From Oscarella lobularis (taxonomy: Eukaryota; Porifera; Homoscleromorpha; Homosclerophorida; Oscarellidae), in assembly GCF_947507565.1 (NCBI RefSeq), contig NC_089177.1, positions 1,736,001 through 1,800,000 on the forward strand: a stretch of 64,000 bases of DNA, given 5' to 3'. Position numbers and translations under genes: made by a program. This document shows positions 19,998 through 30,377 of this stretch, piece after piece. The stretch's first letter is position 1, and each line of letters opens with the position of its first letter. Below the pieces are notes generated by a model, which had not been told where the DNA came from, made no database searches, and saw only the letters and a program-made list of their open reading frames with translations.

Positions 19998-20196
19998 GTC
20001 CTGTAGTGTCACATTGCATCACATCTCTTTCTCCTTGCGGTCATGTCCTTCGTCCTCTTACATGGCCAGAAACGGCTTAAATTCGGTCCCCGCGAATGCA
20101 CAAGTAGCCACATAGGCACCGTTTTTCAGGTGATTGCATGATGAGCGTGTACGCCTAGGCGGCTTCACTTGCAAACTTTAGCTTGACCAGACGTCA

Positions 20197-21616
20197 GTGT
20201 TCTTGACGCATCTTTCCAGTGAACGGGTTGTATTCCCCAACGAAGAAGGAGCCTTTGAGCTAGCGGAATTTTCGTTCACGGACGAGTGCTGTGGGAGGGT
20301 CGCCCTCAGCGGGCAGTGGCAGTCTTCCACTGCAACTGCCGCTACCGTCATTTTCAGCTGCAAAATGTCAACCTGGTCCATCATTCGTGGCCAGGAGTGT
20401 TGCAGGGCACAAGCCTGAGCATTGGCAGCCTTCCGGCTTTTTTGGCCGAGGACCCCGAGGCAAACGAAAAGTCGACGTGGCAACGTGCAAGGTTACGCTC
20501 ATTCGCGTGCGAGGATGGAACAGAAGAGGAGGAAAAATGACGCCGGCATACAGTGAAATAAGGCAAGAGTACATCCAAATTGAAGAGGAGTCGGCATCTG
20601 TTCCAGTGATAGTCTCGCGTATGAGGAAAGCTTTTAATGACGACAGCCTCGAACTGTGTACGGCCAATTTCCTTCCGATAAACGAGAGTGAAGCTACTCA
20701 AAGTACGGCATTGCAACAGAATACAGAAAGAGTTGATAATGTTAGAATTTTGATCCCTAGGACCTGATTTCTGGAAAACTTGCAGTCGGAAGTATTTCGC
20801 CGTTCCAAGGTCTGACCTTCCGTGCTACAACGATGACGACGCTGACGACACCACCGAAGATCTCTACAGTTATTTATCAGGAAGTGCAGATCGGCGTTCT
20901 CTTCAGGAGGCAGGTCCAAGTGGAATGGGCACTCACGACTACAAGCAGCAGAGGGGACGGCGAGGAATGCGATACGAAGGCTCACGACGACGTACAAGGT
21001 CGCCATCGTACTACGACGACGGGGTCAGATCTAGACTCCGTTCAAGGTCGCCAGCACCACGCTACGATTCGCCGAGCCGCCGCTACAGTTCTCCACACGG
21101 CTGGTCTCCGTCTCCTCCTCCACGTCGACGCACACGAGCAATATCTCCTTCGCCGCAGTCTTCTCCTGAGAGTCCTTATCCGGTCGTTCAAATCAATGAC
21201 TCACCTGTCTCTGATGGAAATCCCAGTAAGCCTGCAGCGGCATCCGACGCTGCTCCCAATTCTGCTGTTGCTGTTGCTGTTCAACAGTCAGACACTGGAA
21301 CAAACTATCGGCAAAAATAGACGACATATCGGAAAAGGTTGAGTCACTTTTGGCTACTCAAAAGGAAGTCATCGACAATTTGGCCAAGGTGCTTCAGATT
21401 GCGCGAGAGTGCCTGAAGTGTTGCATTTGTCACGAGAAGCTCAGCGGGCCTATAAAAGTCCATAGTGATTGTGGGCAAATCGTGGGCTGCGATAGGTGTC
21501 TGGCCCAGGCACTTCAAGCAAGACGTCAGTGTCCTTTGTGCCGAAGTGTCACACCAGATGACGACGCCTACATCAGTCTGAGAGGATTGGACGCCTTGCT
21601 TGTAGCGTTGCAATAG
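20197..21616 (+). pseudogene. transposon accessory gene with RS-rich region and RING-like C-terminus
   Basis: Pieces in order: FELAEFSFTDECCGRVALSG (about 20255), IVSRMRKAFNDDSLELC with an acidic region (about 20610), GPDFWKTCSRKYFAVPRSDLP (about 20765), a long Arg/Ser/Pro-rich stretch (RSRSPAPRYDSPSRRY, 21000-21200), a coiled-coil-like IDDISEKVESLL, then a RING-like domain CCICHEKL...DCGQIVGCDRCL...RRQCPLCR, ending at 21616. RING domains usually act as E3 ligases. A single-base excess in an A-run near 21313-21318 shifts the frame before the RING domain. N-terminal exon borders are uncertain. I know no named family with this domain order. Confidence 0.55.
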
Positions 21617-21800
21617 CATGGCCGCAGAGCAGAACCATGAATGGTTGAATTGTTGTTGTTGTGAGTCGTGAATGGTTGTTTGTTGTTGTTGTGAGTCGTC
21701 CAGGTGGATGTCATAGACGTGTGTTACTTTTAGTGTCAGCGTTCATATCATATGAATCCAGCGACAGCATGCATAACATCAATTTGCCATTCGCTCAGTT

Positions 21801-23134
21801 CTAGATTTGGGATTCCAAATCATGCGTCATTCTGATAAATTCCGCTATTGCTCTCTGGAAATTTCTGTAGTCTCTGTTTACAGCCTCTTGAAAGAGAACA
21901 CTGCCGTCGCCTACGGCTCTCTCCAACAGGATCGTTCTTTCTCTTATTGCTCCCATGTGCCCTGCAAGAGGATCTTTTCCAAAAGGACTGAATTCTCTCA
22001 AAGTCCCGCCACTAGCTCGATAACTTCGAATGGCATCCCGCTCTGACGGCAACACACTCGGAGGCAGAGTTCTTATTTCTGAATTCCTCCTCCTCAGCTC
22101 CAAGGGGACGCCTTTTCCTGGAATTCTGCGGAGACGAACGACTGAATTCCGTGTCTTGCCGCCATAATTGCAACGAATGATACGGCAAATTTTTCGATGT
22201 CGTCTTCTAGATCGATGACGCCGTTTTGAGCCAGGTAGTTGAGGGCTTCTTTGAGAGGATAATTTACACGGGAATTAACTTCAACCCACATCCTTTCCAC
22301 AATATGATTCTTATCAGGAGAAACTAGCTTTAGGAGAAGTATAATTCACGGTTAAGACTTACCTCTCTAGCGAAGACTGGACGTAAGGACTTCTGCTTGT
22401 GTCGTTTCGATGAAGGCGAAGAGAATCTTGTATGGCCAGCATAAGTGCCCACTCTCTCCCATAGTCGACCCTTATCTGATCCCAGAGGCCGTATTCAATG
22501 GTCATATGTCTGCAACAAAATTTATTAATGGGAAGAAAGGCCAATCGATTAGTTACCTGAACAAATCTCCATAGATTCTGATGCAATTTTTTACGGGCAT
22601 GATGACAAAGCCAACAATCATCCTACTATATCCGTCGACAGCGCAAATATGCGTCATACCATACATGCAGAGTTTTTCATTCTGGTCGATATCACTTTAT
22701 GACCAAAATATTCTGCATGGTATGGAATGGGGTTGGTCTGACGTCGCTGTCTTGCTCTGTGGTAACTGGGCTGAATTCGAGCAAGAGAGCGGCCAATACG
22801 GTTTTCGCCCACTCGAATGCCATCACTAGACAGTAGACCTTGCACCGTTCGTCGTCCGTACACCGGCCCAACCTTAAGAGAAAGCAGCAATGTAGCGAAA
22901 TCCTGGGCTTAAATGACCCTGCTAAACCTGAGATACAGCTTGCCGCACTACTTGATCAACTTGTACGTCGCTAAGCCTAGTTGTTCGACGAATGTTGTAC
23001 TGTGCGCAAAACCGGTGTACACTGCGCGCACTGAGCCCCCGAGCTCCGGGATTCTCTCTTTGAAGGCGATCAGCGATTTGCTGGTGTGTGAGGCCTTCGA
23101 CAAGCACGAGATTTCTTACAGTCTGCTCGTCCAT
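21801..23134 (-). pseudogene. rve-type integrase of the transposon, frameshifted
   Basis: From ATG 23134: an HTH region (MDEQTVRNLVLVEGLTHQQI...SARSVHRFCAQYNI), a short intron near 22870-22925, then VGPVYGRRTVQGLLSSDGI, NPIPYHAEYFGHKV and DQNEKLCMYGMTHI. D1 is in AVDGYSRMIVGFV, D2 in IRVDYGREWALMLAIQ and E in ERMWVEVNSRVNYP. The stop is at 21801. The triad residues are present, but a 1-2 base shift breaks the frame between FGHKV and DQNEK (about 22683-22690). It belongs to the same broad family as the gene at 7820-9378 but to a different branch. It ends tail-to-tail with the RING gene, 185 bp apart. Confidence 0.7.
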
Positions 23135-23173
23135 CTTGAAGCAGACGGCGTCACGCACAGCAGTGCGGAGGAA

Positions 23174-23481
23174 GGTGCATATGTCACTTTGTAACGTGTC
23201 ACATGTCACCCTCTGGTGCAATTTTCAATTCTCTACAGATCAATTTTGAAATTCAATTTTTCGAAATTGACTTCGCGAAGAAGGAAGCGGAAAACGCGGT
23301 AGAAATGGTGCTAACATTTTGAAGTAAAAAATTGACCGATGAAATTGGAGGTAAAATTGATTCAAAAAATTGAAAAGCAAACTACAAAATTGACGTGAAG
23401 AAAAAATTGATCAGGAAATTTGATTGCAGAATTTAAAAAAATGTCAATGAAAAATTGATTTGGCCGGACCGTGCACAGACC
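23174..23481 (-). repeat. right TIR of integrase element
   Basis: Inverse copy of 19690-19997. The integrase start lies about 40 bp inside it, so the TIR probably holds the promoter (inference). Confidence 0.8.
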
Positions 23482-23487
23482 GGATAG

Positions 23488-23906
23488 TACAGAGTAAGTA
23501 TGTTTTCCATGCTGTTGATGTAAATATGAAATGGCCCTAGCATGGGCACAAGAGATAGTATTGGAGACTGTTCGCCCCGACTCTAGATTAAGAAACAAAT
23601 TGTATCTTATTTTACTAAAAGATTTTCTGCTACCTGTGCCACCAGTTTCTTCAAAAAATAGAATGTCCGACAGTCTCCAACCGATGGCAATAGATAGTTG
23701 GAAAGATATCTGGTAGAATTACATTTTTATTAATACGTAAATGGAAGATTATAAACCTTACCATCTCAAAGCCGGGTAACAGTCAAGAGCCTTTTCTATA
23801 ACGGCTTTGTAATCAGCTAACGATTTTAGTCCTTGCTCGGATTCGTCTAGCAAGCAGCAACTCTTTAGAGAATCAAGGTCTCTGTGATTGGGAGTTGCAT
23901 AGCACC
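23488..23906 (-). CDS. middle part of the DUF6589-like gene split by insertions
   Basis: Minus strand: YGCATPNHRDLDSLKSCC, LADYKAVIEKALDCYPALRW (23760-23900), intron, then LSIAIGWRLSDILFFEET, FLNLESGRTVSNTISCAHA and LHQQHGKHTYSV, reaching 23488. It lies between the Tc1-like element (from 23909) and the integrase element (to 23481). In orientation and order it fits directly upstream of the exons at 19683. Inference from order and strand. Confidence 0.45.
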
Positions 23907-23936
23907 TAGTCTATTCACTCTGACTTCGAACCCGGA

Positions 23937-24586
23937 CGTTGAATGCCTTACCCGCAGTCCTTTTCCGCTCGACCTTTTCCATCCGCCTTTTCCAGAGTCA
24001 TCAAACCACAATCGCTCTGGTGCGGCGTGAGCATTGATCCACGTTTCGTCGAGGTAAACGATTGGTCGTCCTTCTGCTTACTTAGCCGCCGCACATGTCA
24101 GAGGTACTTGTGTTGACATTCAATTATGTCTCTTCTTTCATATAAAAAAGCCTTATCGTTTCTTTCACGAAATCCCATTGACTTGACGACTTTGAAAAGC
24201 GTTGTACGGCCTTGGCTAAAGACTCCTTTTTTCTTCAGCTCCGCCAAAAGGGAGTCGATTGTTGGGTACTCCTTACGCTCGTACAGGTCGTGCAACGTTC
24301 GCCGAATACAGGCACGATCAAAATCATCGACATTTATCGCGATAGGACGCGGTGTACGATAGCGAGTTCGCTTTGCAGGAGAATCGTCAATTACGCCACT
24401 CGCGCTTTCAAATTCGCTGTGAATCTTGCTAAGCGTTGAACGACTAAGGCCTGTAGCTTTCTGTAAGCGATCCCAAACACGCCCCTTCGCGAATGAGTGC
24501 CGACTTCGACTTTCATCGACGAGAAAGGATCGAAATCGCTCTATTAACCGTTTCTCACGAGCAGTTACCCGTTTACCGCGCCCCAT
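23937..24586 (-). pseudogene. N-terminal half of Tc1-like transposase (inverted)
   Basis: ATG at 24586. HTH segments RFRSFLVDESRSRHSFAKG...GLSRSTLSKIHSEFES, the linker RTRYRTPRPIAINVDDFDR, LYERKEYPTIDSLLAELKKK, then a short intron (near 24098) and GRPIVYLDETWINAHA, with the first catalytic Asp in YLDETW. It stops at WKRSSGKGLR with a donor-like GTAAGG next to the TIR. Confidence 0.7.
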
Positions 24587-24732
24587 TCCCTAACTACGGC
24601 TGCTGTAAAGCGTGCAAGACAGTATGGATGTCCCGTGTCATTGCTATGTGGATTATTTAATTAATAATTTTGCATGCAGGTGAGTTAGTAAATTAATGCC
24701 AATTTATCATATTCTAACTCGCTTGATTATAA

Positions 24733-25481
24733 GGGTACAACAAAGGGTGGATCGAAGGAGCAAGCCTCATATTTCGCTCTAAAACAAAGTCAGAAGATTA
24801 TCATGACGAAATGAACGGAACTCACTTTGTTGAATGGTTCAAGAACCAACTTTTACCTAATCTTCCGCCACATGCAGTTATCGTCCTTCATAATGCTCCC
24901 TACCACAACGTCGTGACCGAAAAGGTTCCAACGAAGTCGTCAAAAAAAGGCCCTAATGCAGGAGTGGCTAACCAGACATAACATTGAGTGGGACGGGCGT
25001 GAGTTGAAACGAGAATTATTTGAAAAGATACAAAAGAACGCCCCTCAGAAAAAATTCGTTGTTGACGGAATGGCTAGGGAAAATGATTGTATTGTTCTTC
25101 GCTCTCCTATAGCCCACTGTGAGCTCAACCCGATTGAGCTTGTTTTAAAAGGGTTCCTGAAAAAGAATAACAAAAGTTTTAGATTAGCCGACTTAGAAAA
25201 GCTGGTTCCTGAAGCATTCGATACCGTGACATTGGACATATTGGCAAACTGCTGCGAGCAGGCAATCAAAGAAGAAAATAAGTTCTCGGAGTCGGACGGC
25301 TTACAAGAAGAAGCTGTCAATGAATTTCTGATCGAGTTTGGCGATAGCGACCAAGAAGACGACGATCTTGGAAGTTGCAGAGGAAGGAAAACTTCTCTGT
25401 CATGACGGAGCCGTATCGGACGATGATGAGCTTGACGTCGATGATCGCGAACTGCTTCAAATAGACGAATGTGAAGAGTAA
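24733..25481 (+). pseudogene. C-terminal half of Tc1-like transposase
   Basis: NKGWIEGASLIFRSKTKSED, HDEMNGTHFVEWFKNQLL, then HAVIVLHNAPYHNVV, where the second catalytic Asp (normally DNAPYH) is His. A frameshift occurs near 24950; then ALMQEWLTRHNIEWDGREL, HCELNPIELVLKGF and an acidic tail with another shift near 25375. The copy at 55310-56150 keeps DNAPYH. Confidence 0.7.
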
Positions 25482-25599
25482 TCACGTGCAACTGATTACG
25501 TGCACAACGCCCTAATTAAATGATTTTTATCCGGGAAAGCCATTGCAGTTTCCCGGAGTTCGAAGTCAGAGTGAATAGACTGTAGTAAGGCAATAACCT

Positions 25600-26545
25600 A
25601 AGTTATACTTCACTGTTTAAATTGTTATGTTTTACCTCTGATTTTCCAGAGATGATTGAATATCCTTTGCGTTAAGATGTCGGAAAGAAGAAAGCAGTGA
25701 AATCAGCCATGATGCGCCCATAAGAGACGACAACCGCTCAGCAAAATACTCGGTTAGGTGTCTTATTGCTATTCCTCCTCTAACGAAATTTGCCGAGGGT
25801 TGGTAGTGAATTGACGCTCCTTGAAGATTGATGCTAGGTATGGTTGGACAATAATTGCTGTAGCGAAGTGCAATGCTCGTGACGTTTCCGACGATGTTAG
25901 CCTTTGAATAGTGTGGATGCTGTGGAAATCGTCTACAACGACCACCGCCAAATGATTTTCGCTTGTCGCATCTTCAAGGCGAGCGTTAGTGAGCGTCGTG
26001 TTTCCGTTTGCTAGAGATAGTCTAAATTGTCTGATAGTCTTTGGATGGGTGCATATTCCGAGTCGTCGTCCGCATTCTAGCGCAGCCCCCGAACAACCCG
26101 ATAGCGAGAGATACAGACCGACGTCATTCATGAACGTTGTGTAAGCTTGTGAAAGAAAGCAGTTATGAGTAGCCAAAAAATATTACCAAACCACCTGATT
26201 TCCTAGATAAGCCAATCGGTGAAGTTCTCCAACAAGTCTTGTGCGCCGAAGTGCAGCTCGTCTCTCTGAGTCAAGAGTAGAAGAGTAGTCACTTGTGATA
26301 GCCTTTTCTATCTGGCTGAAGAGTCCAGGAGAGTTTTCTTCGCAAAAGCTTTCCATTTCTGACGGATTGTAGAGCTTTCCATTTCTAGGCACATGGTGCC
26401 TGAAAGCTTCTTGGAACGATTTTATGAGAACCGGGAAAGAGTCTGCAATGACAATCAGTAGCGTCAAAAATGGGTGCTCGGTACGTGAAAATTACCGTGT
26501 TTCAATCGTTCGTTTTCTTCTCTAAGCGACTCATTTTCTTGCTGT
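25600..26545 (-). CDS. part of the DUF6589-like gene upstream of the LINE insertion
   Basis: Minus strand: a coiled-coil piece QENESLREENERLKH (about 26545-26500), exon 26467-26183 (FQEAFRHHVPRNGKLYN, RTRLVGELHRLAYLG), exon 26176-25769 (SGCSGAALECGRRLGICTHP, VVVVDDFHSIHTIQRLTS, TSRALHFATAII), then HLTEYFAERLSSLMGASWL and SNAKDIQSSLENQR to about 25640. The DDFHSIHT and ALHFAT motifs recur in related sponge and cnidarian proteins and in the fragment at 54235. Likely the same gene as 23488-23906 and 18283-19689. Confidence 0.5.
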
Positions 26546-29500
26546 TCAGTTCAGTTCAGTTCACAGTTTTATTTTAATACGGAAATCCTTCAGCACGTGG
26601 GCCGATCTTCCAGGAAACCGTATACAGGGGAATGACAGCAAAAGGAGAAAAGAGAAAAATGACAATATTTACAACTATAACTATATAACCTCTAAATCAG
26701 TACACAGAGTTTTGATTGAAATAGTTCTTCAGGCCCAATTTAAAGATCGCGGGATCATTACTCCCTCTTATGATTGCCGGAAGCGAATTCCATAGAGTTT
26801 GAGCCCGAAAGAATGGAGAACGACGAAGTGCCTCGGTGCGTGGTCGGATGACGTTGACCCCAGAAGCACTGAGACGAGTGGCGGCACCGGTGCGCTGAAT
26901 ACGCCCAATTTTCGCCGCGAGAACAGAAGCTGTGGCGGAGTTGCACAAGCAGCGGTAACTCAACATTCCTAGTTGAGTAGCATGCCTTGTGCGAATTGGA
27001 TTGAGACGAAATAGATCGAGAAGTGCTGCTACTCCTCCAACAGAGGCCGTAGAATCGTCATAACGCAAACCAGCCAGACAACGGAGATACCTCTTTTCTA
27101 TCTGTGCTAAGCGGCTGATTACGCCAGCTGATCCGTCCGCCCAAACGGCAGCCCCGTAGTCAAGGTCCGGTTGAATGACTGAGCGAACAAACGCTAGTCG
27201 AGCTGCGTTGGATAACAGACGATGACATCGGTAAAGAACACCAATTTTTCGGCCAACCTTCCTAATGACGTTGTCCATCTGCGGTTTCCACGATAGACGA
27301 CTATCAATCAAAACCCCGAGGTATCTCACGTGAGGTGAAGGCGACAGAATGACATTATTGACCGAAACCGTATAGATCGACGTGTCTTCAGTATCACGAA
27401 ACTTGGGAAAAAGCAGAAAAGCCGATTTTTGACCATTGAGAGCCATCAGATTCTCAGAGTACCATGAAGTCACACTATTAATATCTTGTTGTAGTTGAGT
27501 AACCGCTCCCTCAAAAGTTTCGTTGCTGGAATAAAGACAGGCATCATCTGCGTAAAGGATTAGAGACGATTGAGAAGAGACGACCGAGGTGATGTTCCGG
27601 GTGAAGAAATTGAATAAAAGAGGACCTAATTTTGAACCTTGAGGCACTCCTCTCCTAACTGGCGACAAGTTCGAAGCAGTAGAGCCGACCGAGACAAATT
27701 GTCGACGATCCAAGAGGTAAGAAGAGAGCCATGCCAGGACCTTTCCCTTCACTCCACACGATGACAGACCTCGGAGAAGTAAACTGTGATCGACTGTGTC
27801 AAAGGCCTTCTTAACATCAAGAAAGACAGCCGCCGAGCGAAGACCTGCGTCCTTGCCAGACAAAAGATCTTGAGTCAAACAAACCATCGCATCTTGAGTT
27901 GACCGAGATTTTCGAAAGCCAAATTGGCAGTCAGGAATAAGAAGGTGCTTGTCGAAGTAGCCACATAAAGATTGAAAGACAAAATGTTCCAATATTTTTG
28001 AGACAATTGGCAGCAACGATACCGGGCGAAAATTCTTGGGATCAAGTCTTGAACCCGATTTGAAAATGGGAACAACCTTGGCACACTTCCACTCATCTGG
28101 AAATACCCCAGATTGGAGAGAAGTATTAAAAAGGCTTGCCAATGATGGTGAAATTGCAGACGCTCCCATTTTTAAAAATTTCCCATCAATTCCATCATGA
28201 CCCGAGGCTTTGTTGACGTCAATTCTTCTAAGGAGGTCCGAGACCTCATCTGATGACACTAAGGGGAAGTTGAATAAAATTGAAGAATTAACGTCATCAG
28301 CTTGAGAATGCGTTTCAAGAGAATCTTCTTCTAGTAGGCCACGAGGCCGACGCTCTGAGCTCTGTGACATACCAACTACTGATGCGAATTGATCACATAA
28401 TTCACCAGCAGAAGGGAGCTGATCAGACACAACTTTACGTCGTCCCGTGATGCAATTGATGGTAGACCAAAACCGAGCGGGATTGTGACTAAGAAGTGTC
28501 AATTTCTCAATGAAAAAGTTCTCCTTAGCCGCTCGTAAGCGATACTTGATTACATTTCTTTGTTTCTTGTACTTTTCATTGAAAAACCGCCTTTCCTCCA
28601 AAGGGCGCTTTCTAGAAATTGAGGCTTTTCGATAGAAATTTCTTTGTCTGATGTCAACAATGATTTGTTTAGTCATCCAAGGAAGAGAAGAGTGTTTGCG
28701 CCGGCGTGACGAGGATAAAGGAAAGTGACGATTTACCACGTCCAAGAATAATGACTTCCACGTGTCCCATTGATCATTAACATCAGTGAAGGATGATATC
28801 ACAGACCAAGGGACATGATAAAGATCTTCAATAAAGTCCAAGGCAGACGAGTCACTTCGAGGCTTGCGAGAAAAACGAGGAGGACGAGACGATGAAAGAT
28901 GCACCTTTCTGGCGACACAGATAAGGTTATGATCACTGATACCCGATGCATCAATAGACGCAGGTGCTGTAAAGGAACTTGGCATCGATGACAAAGCTAC
29001 GTCCAGAAGAGATGACGTAGACGAAGTGACGCGAGTAGGAGAAGTAATTAAATTCTTTAGTTGGAGGAGATCAAGGCAATCTGAGACTTGCGTTGAAGTC
29101 TTCGAGGAGCTCGAGAGATCGACATTTATATCCCCCATCAGCAAAACATCTGAGAACGAAGCTGAGTAGATGTGATCTAACATTGAAGAAAGAGAGTCGA
29201 TGAAGATGGAGACACTACTAGACGGAGGACGATAAATTGCTCCCACAATACTCTTCAATTTTCCAGGAAGGCGTATTTCCGCAAGAATCACTTCTAGATT
29301 TTGTAGTGAATCCGGAGCTGGAAGTGATGAAGAACAAAGTTTGCTTGAGACATATAAACAGACGCCTCCGCCATGACGTGAGCGATCATTTCTGAAAAGC
29401 TCAAATCCCTCGACACAAAGAAAATTATTAGAGATGGAGTCATCCAGCTTTGTTTCAGAGAGTGCCAGAACATCCACTGAACAACGTCGTAGAATGAGTC

Positions 29501-30376
29501 GAATCCAGTCCAGTTTGGCAATAAGACTGTTGATATTGAGATGTGCAAAGATGACACCAGAGTTTGAGCAGTGATAGGACCGAAGAGAAGTGATAGGCTC
29601 CCCATATTGAGTTAGATTCGAAGGGTCCAAGAGCAAAGACGTGTCATTATCCAATGCGGAAATCATGACTGAATCAGTCGATGTGGAACTCAAATTGTCA
29701 TCAAGTATGATGGAGTCTAATGACGACGATTCATCCGAATGAAGATTCAAATTTGTGAATGGAAGAGCACAACGGGAACACTCCCATTCTAGAGAATCTG
29801 ATTCAGAGCAGAGATAAGTGTAATCAGAAGGTGGCAGACGTTCACATTTAGAGTGATACCAACGTTGACAGAAATCACAAAGAATACTCTCTTGATCAGA
29901 TCTAACCGATTTACTGCACCAACCACACGGATATTTCACAGGGCCAGGGTTAAGCTCAACATCCCCACAAAGGAAGAGAAGTAGTAGCAAAAAACCCTGG
30001 CAAATTTCACGATTGAAATACACGACAGAAGAATATAGACGAGAGTCAATCTTGAATTTGAATTGAAAACGATGACGAGCCATCATGATTTTGTAATTGA
30101 AACGATGACGAACCAATATGGCCCAATAATTAATCTTCAAAGAGAATCTGAAAACCATTACGTAATCACGCGGGTAAAATACGGGAAGAATCGACGAAGT
30201 TAGAAAATTTTTTGAAAACTTGACGAAAATTCAGGAAAAAACGATGATTTCGGAAAACGAGAATAACGATGATCATGTTTTTCACTAATTCGAGAAATAT
30301 TTACAAGTGAGAAGATTGCCAAAAACGTGAGAAGAGAGAGCAAAATTTCAAACTGACGGTTCATCATCCGGGCCAC
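26543..30376 (-). mobile_element. non-LTR retrotransposon (LINE, CR1/L2-like)
   Basis: The body is on minus with one long intact ORF. The 3' end carries short tandem repeats (TGAAC)n at 26545-26572, a tail type seen in L2/CR1-like elements. The 5' boundary is uncertain, between 30158 and the inverted repeat at 30378. No target duplication was secured. It seems to have inserted in the coiled-coil region of the flanking DUF6589-like gene. Confidence 0.7.
26697..30158 (-). CDS. LINE polyprotein: 2A peptide, PHD finger, AP endonuclease, reverse transcriptase
   Basis: 1153 residues, intact. A basic N-terminus and a hydrophobic stretch (GFLLLLLFLC, 55-64) lead into a 2A-type ribosome-skipping motif GDVELNPGP (65-73), with separation expected between Gly72 and Pro73. 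A PHD-type zinc finger follows (CGWC...CDFCQRWYHSKC...CSRC, about 78-130). The endonuclease (about 175-410) shows NINSL, SETKLDDS, GGGVCLYVS, VGAIYRPP, GDINVD and SDHNLI. The RT (about 650-920) shows FRPVSLLPIVSKILE, QFGFRKSRSTQDA, VFLDVKKAFDTVDH, GVPQGSKLGPLLF and the catalytic YADD. It ends in a C-terminal segment typical of CR1/L2. A start at an internal Met (25 or 26) is possible. Confidence 0.9.
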   Translation of the reverse strand: MVFRFSLKINYWAILVRHRFNYKIMMARHRFQFKFKIDSRLYSSVVYFNREICQGFLLLLLFLCGDVELNPGPVKYPCGWCSKSVRSDQESILCDFCQRWYHSKCERLPPSDYTYLCSESDSLEWECSRCALPFTNLNLHSDESSSLDSIILDDNLSSTSTDSVMISALDNDTSLLLDPSNLTQYGEPITSLRSYHCSNSGVIFAHLNINSLIAKLDWIRLILRRCSVDVLALSETKLDDSISNNFLCVEGFELFRNDRSRHGGGVCLYVSSKLCSSSLPAPDSLQNLEVILAEIRLPGKLKSIVGAIYRPPSSSVSIFIDSLSSMLDHIYSASFSDVLLMGDINVDLSSSSKTSTQVSDCLDLLQLKNLITSPTRVTSSTSSLLDVALSSMPSSFTAPASIDASGISDHNLICVARKVHLSSSRPPRFSRKPRSDSSALDFIEDLYHVPWSVISSFTDVNDQWDTWKSLFLDVVNRHFPLSSSRRRKHSSLPWMTKQIIVDIRQRNFYRKASISRKRPLEERRFFNEKYKKQRNVIKYRLRAAKENFFIEKLTLLSHNPARFWSTINCITGRRKVVSDQLPSAGELCDQFASVVGMSQSSERRPRGLLEEDSLETHSQADDVNSSILFNFPLVSSDEVSDLLRRIDVNKASGHDGIDGKFLKMGASAISPSLASLFNTSLQSGVFPDEWKCAKVVPIFKSGSRLDPKNFRPVSLLPIVSKILEHFVFQSLCGYFDKHLLIPDCQFGFRKSRSTQDAMVCLTQDLLSGKDAGLRSAAVFLDVKKAFDTVDHSLLLRGLSSCGVKGKVLAWLSSYLLDRRQFVSVGSTASNLSPVRRGVPQGSKLGPLLFNFFTRNITSVVSSQSSLILYADDACLYSSNETFEGAVTQLQQDINSVTSWYSENLMALNGQKSAFLLFPKFRDTEDTSIYTVSVNNVILSPSPHVRYLGVLIDSRLSWKPQMDNVIRKVGRKIGVLYRCHRLLSNAARLAFVRSVIQPDLDYGAAVWADGSAGVISRLAQIEKRYLRCLAGLRYDDSTASVGGVAALLDLFRLNPIRTRHATQLGMLSYRCLCNSATASVLAAKIGRIQRTGAATRLSASGVNVIRPRTEALRRSPFFRAQTLWNSLPAIIRGSNDPAIFKLGLKNYFNQNSVY

Positions 30377-30377
30377 T

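Larger units (their letters stand above)
19690..23481. mobile_element. integrase DNA transposon with 308-bp TIRs, 6-bp TSD and RING-protein gene (IS3EU-like)
   Basis: The element starts GGTCTGTGCACGGTCCGGCC and ends with the complement. The TIRs are 19690-19997 and 23174-23481, over 90% identical. A perfect 6-bp direct repeat GGATAG flanks it (19684-19689 and 23482-23487). Inside are a plus-strand gene ending in a RING-like domain (to 21616) and a convergent minus-strand rve integrase (from 23134). From memory, the IS3EU superfamily has 6-bp TSDs and an IS3-type integrase; Polintons also make 6-bp TSDs but are far larger and carry DNA polymerase B. Both genes have frameshifts, so this copy is probably dead though recent. 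Confidence 0.75.
23909..25582. mobile_element. Tc1/mariner-like element with internally inverted 5' half
   Basis: Inverted ends GTCTATTCACTCTGACTTCG (23909 onward, and complement to 25580; the right end adds CA to give CAGT) are flanked by TA (23907-23908 and 25583-25584). The N-terminal half of the transposase lies on minus (24586 to 23937) and the C-terminal half on plus (24733 to 25481), back to back. The 3' end of the N-terminal exon abuts the left TIR, so the segment from just inside that TIR to the intron appears inverted in place. This copy cannot make a normal transposase. Confidence 0.7.

Noticed and set aside
19690-23481. Polinton/Maverick identity based on the 6-bp TSD and integrase
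   Set aside because: Far too short, and no DNA polymerase B, packaging ATPase, protease or capsid genes.
26697-30158. A host PHD-finger gene
   Set aside because: The PHD finger is part of one continuous LINE ORF with endonuclease and reverse transcriptase.
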